A stretch of 64,000 nt of DNA from Pirellulaceae bacterium (GTDB lineage: Bacteria; Planctomycetota; Planctomycetia; Pirellulales; Pirellulaceae): assembly GCA_020852965.1 (NCBI GenBank), contig JADYZV010000081.1, forward strand, positions 46,467 through 110,466. The letters are read 5' to 3'. The position numbers and the translations under genes are program-made. The notes below the pieces were generated by a model. That model ran no database searches and was not told the origin of the DNA. It worked only from the letters and a program-made list of their open reading frames with translations. Below, piece after piece: positions 18,075 to 27,753 of this stretch; the first letter of the stretch is position 1, and every line of letters begins with the position of its first letter.

Positions 18075-19784
18075 TTATTCCCAATTGACAATTTTGCTGC
18101 CGTGCCGAAATCGAGTGCCCATCAGAATCAGTGAATCGGTATCTTCACCGCCATCCAAGAATGCAAATCCGCCGAACATCGTGTCGGACACTGTCAGGGA
18201 ATCGTCTCCGCCGCCGGTCTCAATGTGTGTTCTGCCAAGAACACGCAAACGCTCAATTTCCAACTCGTCGCGACGTTCGCTGCCAACGACTCCCAGGCTA
18301 CCAAATACGCTATCGACAATACGGATGGAGTTAGCAAATTTGGAACTGCGAGCGTCGCTCGATAGTGAAATGCCTTCCGCCTTGATTACCACCTCGCCTT
18401 TGGCCTTGGTCTGATCCATGGTCAACGCCAGCGGAACATTGCTGGAGATGTCGGCATCTCCGCGCAGCCTGCTTTTGCGAATCGTGACGGAACTCGTTGA
18501 TGCTGCCGCCGCATCCCTGGATTCGCCCTCGATATCGTCAATTTTAATAAAGACGCCGGCGGCCCTAGTCTGATCCATGACTACCGTCAGCGGAGCATTG
18601 CTGGAAATGTTGGCATCTCCGCGCAGCCTGCTATTGCGAATCGTGACGGAACTCGATGATGCTGCCGCCGCATCCCTGGATTCGCCCTTGATATCGTCAA
18701 TTTTAATAAAGACGCCGGCGGCCCTAGTCTGATCCATGTCTACCGTCAGCGGAGCATTGCTGGAAATGTCGGCATCTCCGCGCAGCCTGCTATTGCGAAT
18801 CGTGATGGAACTGGTTGGCGCTGCCACCGCGTCCTTGGCTTCTCCCTTGATATCGTCAATCTTGATAAACACGCCGGCGGCCCTGGTCTGATCCATGTCT
18901 ACCGCCAGCGGAGCATTGCTGGAAATGTCGGCGCCACTGCGCAGCCTGCTGTTGCGAATCGAGATGGAACTCGTTGGCGCTGCCGGCGCGTCGTTGGATT
19001 CGCCCTCGATATCGTCAATTTTGATAAACAGGCCAGCGGCCCTAGTCTGATCCATGTCCAGCGATAGCGGAGCACCGCTGGAGACATGCACCGTTCCACA
19101 CGGAGGCAAAGGTGCTGGCGGTGCGGGCGTCTTGCAAACATCGGGGAAGGCAATGTTCCCATGGATTTTTACCTTTAGTGGAGCACCGCTGGAAATGTTG
19201 GCGCCTCCGTTCAGCCTGCTATCGCGGATCGTGACAGAACTGGTTGTCGCTGCCGAGCGCTTGGATTCGCCCTCGATATCGTCAATCTTGATAAAGACGT
19301 CGCCGGACTTGGTCTGTTGGAGCGAAAGGTCCAATGAATCTGCATCTGAGACTCTAATGTCGCGAGACAAGCTGAACCGTGTGATACTTACTGCGTCCGG
19401 TCCACTTCCCGTATCAATCAAGAGATCTCGGAGCTGGCGGCCGTTCGCACCCAATACCGTCAAATCGTCTCGACCGTCGCCCATGTCAATGGCCACGTCA
19501 CGGGTAACTCCCGCGACCACAATTCCAACTCCCGCATCATTGCGGTTGATCGATGTGTCAGCATCCGGTGTAATTTGAAAACTCACTCCGCCACGGACCG
19601 CCCGTGGGTCGGAAGAAGATAGTTGCTGAATTTGCAGAACATTGTCCTGGTCATCGCCAGTGACCCGCAAATCGCCATCGACGACGCTCACAAGCACATC
19701 GCCAGCTAGCATCGCCCGAAGTTCTAACATTTCAAACTGCAGATGTCGATTTCCGTCGAGTGGTAATCCGTCGAGTGGTAACAT
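18075..19784 (-). CDS. Secreted planctomycete repeat protein with about six 53-residue repeats
   Basis: This 569-residue protein starts at ATG 19784. Near the N-terminus lies FEMLELRAMLAGD, a version of the LEPR-x-LL-type motif that planctomycetes place near the start of exported surface proteins. A Ca-binding-like region (DMGDGRDDLTVLG) follows. Repeats of 53 residues come next, with core DQTRAAGVFIKIDDI, ITIRNSRLRGDADIS and SSNAPL. The C-terminus returns to GGGDDSLTVSDT-type repeats. A beta-helix or adhesin-like surface protein is likely, but function is unknown. The start is preceded by a 15-bp duplication (LPLDG twice). Confidence 0.75.
   Translation of the reverse strand: MLPLDGLPLDGNRHLQFEMLELRAMLAGDVLVSVVDGDLRVTGDDQDNVLQIQQLSSSDPRAVRGGVSFQITPDADTSINRNDAGVGIVVAGVTRDVAIDMGDGRDDLTVLGANGRQLRDLLIDTGSGPDAVSITRFSLSRDIRVSDADSLDLSLQQTKSGDVFIKIDDIEGESKRSAATTSSVTIRDSRLNGGANISSGAPLKVKIHGNIAFPDVCKTPAPPAPLPPCGTVHVSSGAPLSLDMDQTRAAGLFIKIDDIEGESNDAPAAPTSSISIRNSRLRSGADISSNAPLAVDMDQTRAAGVFIKIDDIKGEAKDAVAAPTSSITIRNSRLRGDADISSNAPLTVDMDQTRAAGVFIKIDDIKGESRDAAAASSSSVTIRNSRLRGDANISSNAPLTVVMDQTRAAGVFIKIDDIEGESRDAAAASTSSVTIRKSRLRGDADISSNVPLALTMDQTKAKGEVVIKAEGISLSSDARSSKFANSIRIVDSVFGSLGVVGSERRDELEIERLRVLGRTHIETGGGDDSLTVSDTMFGGFAFLDGGEDTDSLILMGTRFRHGSKIVNWE
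18380..19330. repeat. 159-bp coding tandem repeats
   Basis: Units repeat with a period of exactly 159 bp; equivalent positions are 18542, 18701, 18860 and 19019. One 108-bp insertion before the next unit near 19286 carries a Pro-rich, CKTPAPPAPLPPCG-type spacer. The outer units are more diverged. The near-identity of the middle units implies recent duplication or gene conversion. Confidence 0.9.
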
Positions 19785-19952
19785 GACGTGCCTCCGTCGT
19801 TTTCCAGCGCCGACCCTCTGAGTCAAATGCCGGTAACTTCGTGATACTAGACTCACGCTATTATGGTCATGATATGCGTTCACGCAATACTTAGGCACAA
19901 CTCGGACAAACTACCGAAATCAATCGCCCCCCCCGAAAAAAGCGAAATCTAC

Positions 19953-21533
19953 ATGGACCAGCCGGAAATCGCGACTTCGGTCAGCTACGATCAAGTGCCG
20001 TATAACAGCTCCCCGTTTCGCCAAACACATCCATGTCATTTAGCGACCATGGGTACCTTGTTCGGGATGGAGGTGCCCAGAGTATCCGCCTGTCGAGTCC
20101 TGGAGCTTGGCTGTGCGGCCGGCGGTAATCTAATTCCCATGGCCCAGGACCTGCCCGAGGGCGAATTTGTAGGGATCGATCTGTCATCGCGGCAGATCGG
20201 AGACGGCCAGCAGCAGATCCAACAACTGGGATTACCAAACATTCGGCTTACAAATCAGAGCATCATGGACGTTGACGAAAGCTGGGGCCAATTTGATTAC
20301 ATTCTTTGTCATGGAGTTTTCTCATGGGTGCCGTCGGAAGTACAACGCAAGATTTTGGACATTGGCCGCCAGAACCTTCGGCCCAATGGCATTCAGTACG
20401 TTAGTTACAACACCTATCCAGGATGGCATTTGCGGGCAGTCGTCCGAGACATGATGCGATACCACGTGGCAACGATGCCACAACCGCAAACAAAGATCGA
20501 TCAGGCACGCTCGCTGCTGGAGTTTTTGTCTCACTCGGCGACTCCGCGCAAAGAGACGTATCGGCAACTTCTGAAGGACGAAGCGGAGATTATTCGAGAC
20601 CATTCCGATACGTACTTGTATCATGAACATTTAGAGGAAAACAACGATCCCCTTTACTTTCATCAGTTCATCGAGCGCGCCGAAGATGCGGGTTTGCAGT
20701 ATTTGGCCGATACTAATTTCTCGACCATGCTGGCCACCAATTTTGACTCGCAAACGGCGGCAATCCTGAAGGAAGCGACCTTGTTGCAGCAGGAGCAATA
20801 CATGGACTTCCTCCGCAACCGGACCTTCCGGCAATCGTTGTTGTGCCATCGAGATGTACGCCTCCAGCGGAGCGTCAATCCAGCTTGTCTGATGCGTTTC
20901 CAGCTAGCGTTACAGGATCGAATGGAACTTCCACGACTGGATTTGAATTCTAGCGAAGCGATTTCGTGTCCTTTAGGCGGCGAGGATTCGTTGTCTGTGT
21001 CGGCGCCTACTACCAAAGCCGCTTTAATGATTCTCGATGAGGCATGGCCCGGCCGCCTCGAGTTCGAATCGCTTTTCCACAGCGCGAAAACTCGCGTTGA
21101 CGCGTCCTATCCAAAGGATACGGAGCAGTGCCAGATCGCCGACCGGGCGCGATTGGCCGAAGACCTGATGACGCTTTACGCGCGGTCGTTGATTCACGCA
21201 ACCATCGAAGCGCCACCCTTTGTAGTCGAGCCTGGACAGCGCCCCGCAGCAACACCGCTCGCCCGACTCCAGGCCCAGCAGGGAGACTGCGTGACAACCC
21301 GGCGTCATACGCTGATTCGCCTACAGGACCTGACTCGCAAAATCCTCGTCCATTTGGATGCGCAACATGACCGCTCGGCCCTGTCTGACATCGTCCAAGA
21401 GTCGATCGCCAACGGTGAATTTCAGATTCGACTCGACGGTCACCCAGTACCCCGCGTCGATCGCGCTGCCGTCGAAATACTAGTAGAAGAAGCCCTCAAG
21501 TCGCTGGCAAGTAACGCGTTACTGATCCACTAG
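19953..21533 (+). CDS. SAM-dependent methyltransferase with regulatory domain
   Basis: This 526-residue protein has a class I methyltransferase domain (LELGCAAGGNLIPMA near residues 50-64, then VGIDLSSRQI and HGVFSWVP). A middle region resembles methyltransferase regulatory domains (about residues 215-310, YLYHEHLEENNDPLYFHQF), and an alpha-helical or winged-helix-like C-terminus follows. This order recalls rickettsial/planctomycete protein-lysine methyltransferase relatives, but the target is unknown. ATG 19953 (MDQPEIATSVSYDQVPY) was chosen; the frame extends 30 codons upstream without family support. It diverges from the secreted repeat protein gene. Confidence 0.78.
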   Translation: MDQPEIATSVSYDQVPYNSSPFRQTHPCHLATMGTLFGMEVPRVSACRVLELGCAAGGNLIPMAQDLPEGEFVGIDLSSRQIGDGQQQIQQLGLPNIRLTNQSIMDVDESWGQFDYILCHGVFSWVPSEVQRKILDIGRQNLRPNGIQYVSYNTYPGWHLRAVVRDMMRYHVATMPQPQTKIDQARSLLEFLSHSATPRKETYRQLLKDEAEIIRDHSDTYLYHEHLEENNDPLYFHQFIERAEDAGLQYLADTNFSTMLATNFDSQTAAILKEATLLQQEQYMDFLRNRTFRQSLLCHRDVRLQRSVNPACLMRFQLALQDRMELPRLDLNSSEAISCPLGGEDSLSVSAPTTKAALMILDEAWPGRLEFESLFHSAKTRVDASYPKDTEQCQIADRARLAEDLMTLYARSLIHATIEAPPFVVEPGQRPAATPLARLQAQQGDCVTTRRHTLIRLQDLTRKILVHLDAQHDRSALSDIVQESIANGEFQIRLDGHPVPRVDRAAVEILVEEALKSLASNALLIH

Positions 21534-21749
21534 GAACAGAATGAATCGCACGACACGCCACCTCTTTTCGCGATCTATCGCTCGCTCAAATTCTTGCTGA
21601 GTTTCTAAGTCGCAGTGGAAAACGCGCAAGGATACGCCGAGTCGACGACAGAATCGAGATAGAATCTCAGCATTCCTCGATTTCTAATGGGCAGCGAATC
21701 ATGCAACACTAGGCACTGATCGCTTATTGAGAGAGTTGAGAAAGAGCCA

Positions 21750-22603
21750 ATGCAAACTTCGGCGCAAACAACTTCAGCAAACCTGTTGCGAAGGCTTCTT
21801 ATCATCGGAACACTGTGCACCGTGCTGGTTTCGACCGGATTGATGGCGCGGGGAGATGACAGTGCGCTAGCGGGAGTACGGCATCGCGTGCTTGTGTCGA
21901 CTGATATTGGGGGGACCGAAGACGCGTGTCATCGTCACGAGCGACGCGGAGATTGATGATCAATGCTCTCTGATCCGGTTCTTGCTCTATACCAATGAAT
22001 GGGATGTTGAGGCCATTGTCACTTCGAGTTCACAATACCATTGGCATGGAAAGAAGTGGGCCGGCGATGACTGGGCGGAACCCTATTTGAAAGGGCGCTG
22101 AAGATTATGGCGATTGGTATATCGCAGACAACTATTTGGATGGCAATTCCGCTGTCACCGCAGATAATTGGAAAGGCGTATTTCCAAAGTCCAATGACAA
22201 TCCGTTAGATCTGGATGCAATTCCTGGACTCAGGCTTGCCGAGCCATGGGACGCCATGACGATTCATCAGCAATCTGCACTAGAAGCATACCAAGCGGTG
22301 CTCGCCGACGCAGGCGGTTCATTGCCCAAACGTGACGAAATCGACACACGTATTATCGAAGGCGTTCGCACTGGGACTGCCAGTAGAGGTGACAACGGTT
22401 TTATACTCAATCCCAGTATGGCAGGTGGCTGGTCGAAGCTAGAAAGCTCTCCTGCACCGGAAGACTCCGACCATGACGGGATGCCCGACAGCTGGGAAGC
22501 CGCCAATCGCTTTGACCCAAACGATGGCAATGACGGTAACGCCGTCGGCGATGAGGGATACACCATGCTTGAGAAATACCTGAACAGTTTAGTATCAAAA
22601 TAG
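21750..22603 (+). pseudogene. Broken chimera: DUF1593 N-terminus joined to a pectate-lyase C-terminus
   Basis: The reading begins with a signal-peptide-like segment (21750). It must shift frame at a run of six G near 21911-21916 to reach VIVTSDAEIDDQCSLIRFLLY, the N-terminal DUF1593 motif also present intact in the next gene. At about 22095 it must change frame again, into AEDYGDWYIADNYLDGN, and it ends with DSDHDGMPDSWEAANRFDPN and DGNAVGDEGYTMLEKYLNSL. The latter is the typical C-terminus of secreted pectate lyases. So the middle of two neighbouring genes was deleted and the remains fused. The first frameshift could be a sequencing error; the fusion cannot be. Confidence 0.7.
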
Positions 22604-22771
22604 GCATCGCGTGAGAACTTGCCGAGCAATTGGGAGCACCTGCGCCTGCGTTTCGCAGTTACGCGATTCGCTACTATCTCGACGTCTGCGACAACACTAC
22701 GTCTGCGCATACCGACAAGTCATGTTCAACACTAAATGAGACACGCACTACGGTCCTAAAAGGGAAATTCC

Positions 22772-24148
22772 ATGAAACAATTTAACTTGAGAAATCGCTT
22801 GTCCGTTTGGTTCCTTTGCGTCATCGGCTTACTCACGTTCCAATCTGCGCCTGCTGCCGAGCCCAACAGGTCGCACAAACCACGTGTGATTGCAACTACC
22901 GATGGAGAGGTAGACGATCGCAGTTCTATGATTCGATTTCTGCTTTACGCCTGCGACTTTGACATTCAAGGTATCGTTCAGGTGAATTCTAAGTACCAGA
23001 AGCGCGGCCACAGCGACAAGATGTGGATTGAGGCACAGCTCGAAGCGTATGAACAGGTGCTGGCGAATCTGCGGAAGCACAATCCTGGCTATCCTGACAC
23101 GGAAACGCTACGAAGCGTCATGCGAGTCGGCAATGAGACTGAGGCGGACCTTTGGATCGCTCCGCCAGACATGAAAGCCAAGAATACGGCTGGAGCACAG
23201 TTGATCATCGACACGTTGCTCGATGATGACCCGCGACCCGTGCATGTTCTTTCATGGGGCGGTGCGAACACAACGGCATCTGCCCTGTGGAAACTAAGGA
23301 CAGAGTATCCCAAGGAGAAGTTCGACTACGCCGTTTCTCGCATCCGCATCTACTGCATTTGGTACCAAGACGGCGGTGGCGCTTGGATCCAAAATAATAT
23401 TCCCGCCGCCTATATCTACGAAGCCTACGGCTGGGACAATGTGTGGGATTACGAAAGCTACGACCATGCACGGAAGCAGGGGAAAATGAGCGCCAATCCA
23501 CCGGCAGTACAGGAGTACATGAAGGATGCCTGGCTAAATGAACATGTCAAGAATGGGCATGGGCCGCTCGGTGCAATGACGCCACAAAAATATATCAGCG
23601 AAGGCGATACGCCGTCGTTCCTGAATCTGGTCAACAATGGACTCGACGCCGATCTCGACTACACCCTTGGCGGCTGGGGCGGACGCGGGGCGTACGACGA
23701 TCCGGCATTGCCCAATCACATCACCGATAAGAAACTCACTGATGACGGTAACGCGAACAAAATGTTTTGGCGCTGGGTCCCGGCTGCGCAGAATGACTTT
23801 GCCGCGCGGATGGACTGGTGTGTGAAGGACTTCGAACACGCGAACCACGCACCTGTTGCTATTGTCGAAGGCAGTCTCACACGCGTCGTGAAGCCAGGCG
23901 AAACCCTGAAGCTCGAAGCCTCCGCTTCCGACCCCGATGGAGACAAACTCTCGCACAGATGGTGGCAATACGCCGACGCCGATTCCGCCGTTGCGGAGGT
24001 GGAAATCACCAACGCGGATTCATTGGACCAAGCCATTTTCATCGCGCCGAACGAACCTGGAAAACAGGTTCATATTATTCTCGAAGTGACCGACGATGGA
24101 ACGCCAACGTTGACGGGGTATCAACGCATTATTTTCAATATCAGATAG
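22772..24148 (+). CDS. DUF1593 (Sde182-like, nucleoside-hydrolase-fold) secreted protein
   Basis: This 458-residue protein has a signal peptide (residues 1-29, ending SAPAA). A DUF1593 domain follows with VIATTDGEVDDRSSMIRFLLY near residue 40, LSWGGANTTASALW and WIQNNIPAAYIYE. A C-terminal Ig-like domain (about 365-458) has LEASASDPDGDKLSHRWW. DUF1593 shares the Asp-rich pocket of nucleoside hydrolases and is found in plant-polysaccharide loci of marine bacteria; the substrate is not known. It is an intact homologue of the broken gene just upstream. Confidence 0.85.
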   Translation: MKQFNLRNRLSVWFLCVIGLLTFQSAPAAEPNRSHKPRVIATTDGEVDDRSSMIRFLLYACDFDIQGIVQVNSKYQKRGHSDKMWIEAQLEAYEQVLANLRKHNPGYPDTETLRSVMRVGNETEADLWIAPPDMKAKNTAGAQLIIDTLLDDDPRPVHVLSWGGANTTASALWKLRTEYPKEKFDYAVSRIRIYCIWYQDGGGAWIQNNIPAAYIYEAYGWDNVWDYESYDHARKQGKMSANPPAVQEYMKDAWLNEHVKNGHGPLGAMTPQKYISEGDTPSFLNLVNNGLDADLDYTLGGWGGRGAYDDPALPNHITDKKLTDDGNANKMFWRWVPAAQNDFAARMDWCVKDFEHANHAPVAIVEGSLTRVVKPGETLKLEASASDPDGDKLSHRWWQYADADSAVAEVEITNADSLDQAIFIAPNEPGKQVHIILEVTDDGTPTLTGYQRIIFNIR

Positions 24149-24154
24149 GTGCCA

Positions 24155-24816
24155 ATCATTTTCGCTCGGCCAAATCAAACAATTCCGGAAGCATCATCGT
24201 CATCGTTGGCCAGTATGTTGTTAGAAGCAGGGCGATCAGCATCGCGAAGAAGAACGGGATCATTGGGCGTGTGACAGACGTGATCGACGTCTTTCCGACG
24301 CTACAGCCGACGAACAAGCAAGTGCCGATCGGCGGAGTGCAAAGCCCGCTCAGCCCCTTTGATTCGCAAGCTCGCTACAGTTGCCTTCCTATATCTCCGT
24401 GGACCACATTTCCAGAAATGTTCTTCATCACGAAACACGTAGGGAACGCCAAACACAGCGATTTCCGGAACAAAACTCTCCAACGTTGCAGTCGATGTCT
24501 TCATCATCGCCAACGCACCGTGCTGTAACTGCTCGATGCATTCTGTTTCGGAACCGAGCATTCCATTCGGAAAGATTTGCAGCTCAACTGTGCCACTTGA
24601 TTTTTCCCTTAATCGATCCGCCATAAACTCCATCGCTCGATGCACTGGATGCTTCTGGTCAAGCGAATGGCCAAGTTTCAAAAAAGTGGTTTTTGCTCCC
24701 ATTCCAACTTTATCGGTCACCTGCAAACTGCGTTGGAAAAGCGAAAAGCCCGTCGTCGCAATCAAAACTCCAGTGAGAATCCCCACGACGAAGGTGGAAA
24801 AGGTTTGCGATTTCAT
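24155..24816 (-). pseudogene. TRAP transporter remnant: DctP N-terminus fused to DctM C-terminus
   Basis: From ATG 24816 the sequence is the start of a TRAP-type solute-binding protein: an N-terminal hydrophobic segment, then LGHSLDQKHPVHRAMEFMA, LQIFPNGMLGSETECIEQL and VFGVPYVFRDEEHFWK. A frame change near 24406 and a TAG at 24374-24379 follow, but the shifted frame still reads VHGDIGRQL and SKGL like DctP. At about 24340-24350 it becomes GLCTPPIGTCLFVGC and SITSVTRPMIPFF, the C-terminus of the large membrane subunit DctM, ending at TGA 24155. The rest of DctP, all of DctQ and most of DctM are gone. Confidence 0.72.
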
Positions 24817-24984
24817 AACGCAATGTGCCGCTGGAGGATCGAGGAAAAGAAGCTCGGAACACGGGTGGGATCATTGTGGTATGCATTGCAATCGTCTTCA
24901 ATAGGCACCTATGCGGATTTCACGCATTCCGAATGCATTGTCGTCGCTTGGCGTATTACCACATCAGTTGCGGAAGAAGACGAA

Positions 24985-26244
24985 ATGAGCAAGATGAGCG
25001 TGCTAATGGTCGGGACAGGCGAGTATACCACAGGGTACGTTCCAGCAGCTGTAGCAGCCTCGGATAAGAAAGCGGGGATTGTTGGCGTAACGCTGTTCGA
25101 CCTTCGCCGCCGCGGACTCGTGGATCGATTGCTGATGGCGGGAACCAATGGCACCAAGTTTCCGGAAATTCGAAAACACCTAGACAGAGTGCTTGCCAAG
25201 ACGTATCGCGACATGGATGTTCGCTTCGATAGCTTTCCGGCTGACGATGTACCTCGCGAAGGCAACGCGTACCGAGTGGCGCTCGAAACGATGCAGGCCG
25301 GTGACAGTGTGATTGTCTTTACGCCGGATGACACGCACTACCCGATCGCCATGGAAGCGATCGAGCGGGGCTTGCATGTATTGATCGCCAAGCCCATTGT
25401 CAAAACCGTCGCGGAGCATTTGGCGTTGACTCGTAAGGCGAGAGAACGTGGGGTCCTTGTGGCGATGGAAGTCCACAAACGGTGGGATCCGCTGTATACC
25501 GATGCTCGTGACCGTATTCGCGGTCTCGGGGACTTCAGCTTCTTTCAATCCTATATGAGCCAGCCAAAGTCGCAGATCGATACGTTCCGAGCTTGGGCAG
25601 GCAAGTCGAGCGACATCAGTTACTACTTGAATGCCCATCATATTGATTTCAATGTTTGGGCCGTTGCCCATCGTGCTCGCCCTTTGGTCGTGCGTGCATC
25701 GGCTGCGACCGGCGTGGCGCACGCCATGGATATTCCGACCGAAGACACGATCACCTTGGTCGTTGATTGGGAAAACATCGAGAGCGGAAACAAGGCGACG
25801 GCGATCTACACCTCCTCGTGGATTGCCCCAAAAGCGGATGTGCATTCCCAGCAGCGTTTTTTCTATATGGGGCATGGCGGCGAGATCAATATCGATCAAG
25901 CCCACCGCGGGTACTCGCTCGCCACGGATGAGGCTGGATTCAGTTCACCCAACCCGTTGTTTATGAAATTTGCGTCGGATGCGGACGGTTATTTTTCGGG
26001 GCAAAACGGCTATGGCTACCGCAGTTTCGAAGTCTTCCTGCGCGCCGCGGAGGAAGTTCGTCAAGGTCGGGCGAAGGCAGACGACTTCGATCAAAAACTC
26101 GCGACAGCCAGTGACACGCTATTGTGTACAGCCATCCTGGAAGCCGGACGTCGCAGCCTGGATGCCAACGGACAAGCGATCCGCATTGACTATGACAAGC
26201 AAGGTGTGGTGTCTGGCCTCAGCGAGCAGTGCGTCGACAACTAG
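24985..26244 (+). CDS. Gfo/Idh/MocA family NAD(P)-dependent oxidoreductase
   Basis: This 419-residue sugar-type dehydrogenase has a Rossmann N-terminus (VLMVGTGEYTTGYVPAAV). A conserved IAKPIVKTVAEHLAL motif is the family's EKP-like active-site segment, with AKP here. MEVHKRWDPLY follows, then the beta-sheet dimer domain with YLNAHHIDFNVW holding His residues near the active site. Family members oxidise sugars, sugar acids or inositols; the substrate is unknown but the locus suggests a pectin-derived sugar. I chose ATG 24985; a longer frame to 24640 overlaps the TRAP remnant antisense and is not credible. Confidence 0.88.
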   Translation: MSKMSVLMVGTGEYTTGYVPAAVAASDKKAGIVGVTLFDLRRRGLVDRLLMAGTNGTKFPEIRKHLDRVLAKTYRDMDVRFDSFPADDVPREGNAYRVALETMQAGDSVIVFTPDDTHYPIAMEAIERGLHVLIAKPIVKTVAEHLALTRKARERGVLVAMEVHKRWDPLYTDARDRIRGLGDFSFFQSYMSQPKSQIDTFRAWAGKSSDISYYLNAHHIDFNVWAVAHRARPLVVRASAATGVAHAMDIPTEDTITLVVDWENIESGNKATAIYTSSWIAPKADVHSQQRFFYMGHGGEINIDQAHRGYSLATDEAGFSSPNPLFMKFASDADGYFSGQNGYGYRSFEVFLRAAEEVRQGRAKADDFDQKLATASDTLLCTAILEAGRRSLDANGQAIRIDYDKQGVVSGLSEQCVDN

Positions 26245-26269
26245 CAGCAATCAACCAAGGTACTGAACC

Positions 26270-27289
26270 GTGCTTCGACTCTCCACCATCACTTTCGTCA
26301 CCCTCGTCGTACTATCTTTACCTGCGTCTTATGTCGATGACGCGACGGCTGCCGATCTATCTAAGCGGCCCGATAGTTGGTTTGGTAGTGACGAGGGACG
26401 AAAAACTTTGGATTGCATTCTCTCTTGGCAATCCGACCACGGCGACTGGCCAAAAAACACGGATACTACCACGAAGCCTTACTCGGGCGAACGTTCAAAG
26501 CTCGATGGCACATTCGATAATGGAGCTACCACGGGTGAGTTGCGCGCCTTGGCTCGCGCTTTCACGGCGACGGGTGACGAGCGTTATGAAAAGGCGTTTC
26601 TGAAGGGATTTGACCACATTCTCAAAGCTCAATATGCGAATGGCGGATGGCCTCAGTATTACCCTTTACGCGAGGGCTACTATACGAATATCACCTTTAA
26701 CGATCATTGCATGGTTCGACTGCTGGAATTTCTTCGCGATGCTACTGTCGCAGATGAATATGCATTCCTCGATGGGAATCGCCGCGACGCCGCGACTCAA
26801 GCGATCGAGCGTGGCGTCGACTGCATCGTGAAATGCCAAATTGTAGTCAATGGTACTCTCACGGTTTGGTGCGCTCAGCATGATGAAGTCACCTTGGCAC
26901 CTGCTATCGCTCGCAGCTACGAACTCGCCTCCTTGAGTGGTTCGGAAAGTGCTGGCATCTTGAAGTATTTGATGAGTATCGAAAAGCCGACTCCGGAAGT
27001 TATTCGCGCCGTCAAAGCTGGGACTGCATGGTTCGAATCGGCAAGAATCGAAGGCATTCGAATCGAGAAGATTGGCGGAGACCGCCAAGTAATCACGGAC
27101 GACGCTGCTTCACCCGTGTGGGCGCGATTCTACGAAATTGAAACAAACCGGCCATTTTTTTGCGATCGAGACGGTGTGCCCAAGTATAAACTGAACGAAA
27201 TTGGTAACGAACGCCGCAATGGATATGCCTGGTATGGCAACTGGGGCGAAAGCCTCGCCGATGCGTATGCCGTGTGGCCCCATCGCTGA
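26270..27289 (+). CDS. Secreted pectate lyase (PL10 family-like)
   Basis: This 339-residue protein uses a GTG start and has a signal peptide (about residues 1-27, ending ATAA). It shows PL10-type motifs: ILSWQSDHGDWPKN, TFDNGATTGELRAL, ANGGWPQYYPLREGYY and HITFNDH-like TNITFNDHCM. The C-terminal ERRNGYAWYGNWGESL carries the conserved Arg-Gly-Tyr-type catalytic region, seen here as RNGYAWY. Such enzymes cleave polygalacturonate by beta-elimination outside the inner membrane. It lies 25 bases after the oxidoreductase gene and is probably co-transcribed. Confidence 0.85.
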   Translation: MLRLSTITFVTLVVLSLPASYVDDATAADLSKRPDSWFGSDEGRKTLDCILSWQSDHGDWPKNTDTTTKPYSGERSKLDGTFDNGATTGELRALARAFTATGDERYEKAFLKGFDHILKAQYANGGWPQYYPLREGYYTNITFNDHCMVRLLEFLRDATVADEYAFLDGNRRDAATQAIERGVDCIVKCQIVVNGTLTVWCAQHDEVTLAPAIARSYELASLSGSESAGILKYLMSIEKPTPEVIRAVKAGTAWFESARIEGIRIEKIGGDRQVITDDAASPVWARFYEIETNRPFFCDRDGVPKYKLNEIGNERRNGYAWYGNWGESLADAYAVWPHR

Positions 27290-27346
27290 TTCAGCTTTGC
27301 GGCCTTGAGGTTGACCTCTACATGACCCTGGTTGGGAATCTAGCAC

Positions 27347-27616
27347 GTGATTGTTCGGGCGGTACTCTTTAGTTTCGTTTTGCTACTTGTTCCTAGCTGG
27401 GCCACTTCGAGAGTATTTGCGGCCAGCGAATTAAGTATTGATGGGATTTTCTCAACGCAACTAAGTCGCGTAGTAATGGTCGGAGTGCTGCAATTGCAGG
27501 CAAACTTTGGCAATTCGGGCGATGATTTGGCAGAAGGGATGAGCGTCGTTAGCATCGAGGAGTTACCCATCCTTCAGAGTGCTCGAGGGGTAGGCGTGGA
27601 ACCAGGGCTACAGTAG
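27347..27616 (+). CDS. Small secreted protein or gene remnant of unknown family
   Basis: This 89-residue frame starts with GTG and has a clear signal-peptide-like N-terminus (hydrophobic FSFVLLLVPSWA, ending VFAAS), followed by about 60 residues with no motif I know. It could be a small exported protein, or a signal peptide left from a deleted gene, as with other remnants in this locus. Confidence 0.35.
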   Translation: MIVRAVLFSFVLLLVPSWATSRVFAASELSIDGIFSTQLSRVVMVGVLQLQANFGNSGDDLAEGMSVVSIEELPILQSARGVGVEPGLQ

Positions 27617-27753
27617 CAGTCGGAACTCCTCGTTCAGCTACATTCGTGTTACAATCAGTTGAGAGCAGTTCTCGGCCCAGGCAGTTCCGTCTCGAAGAAT
27701 GCAAACTCGTGCTATTTGGCCGCTCGCATCGCCCAACTCGAAAGGGGTTCGCA

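Noticed and set aside
18380..19330. CRISPR array suspicion because of regular repeats
   Set aside because: The period is 159 bp with no short repeat/unique spacer alternation; units are coding and in frame.
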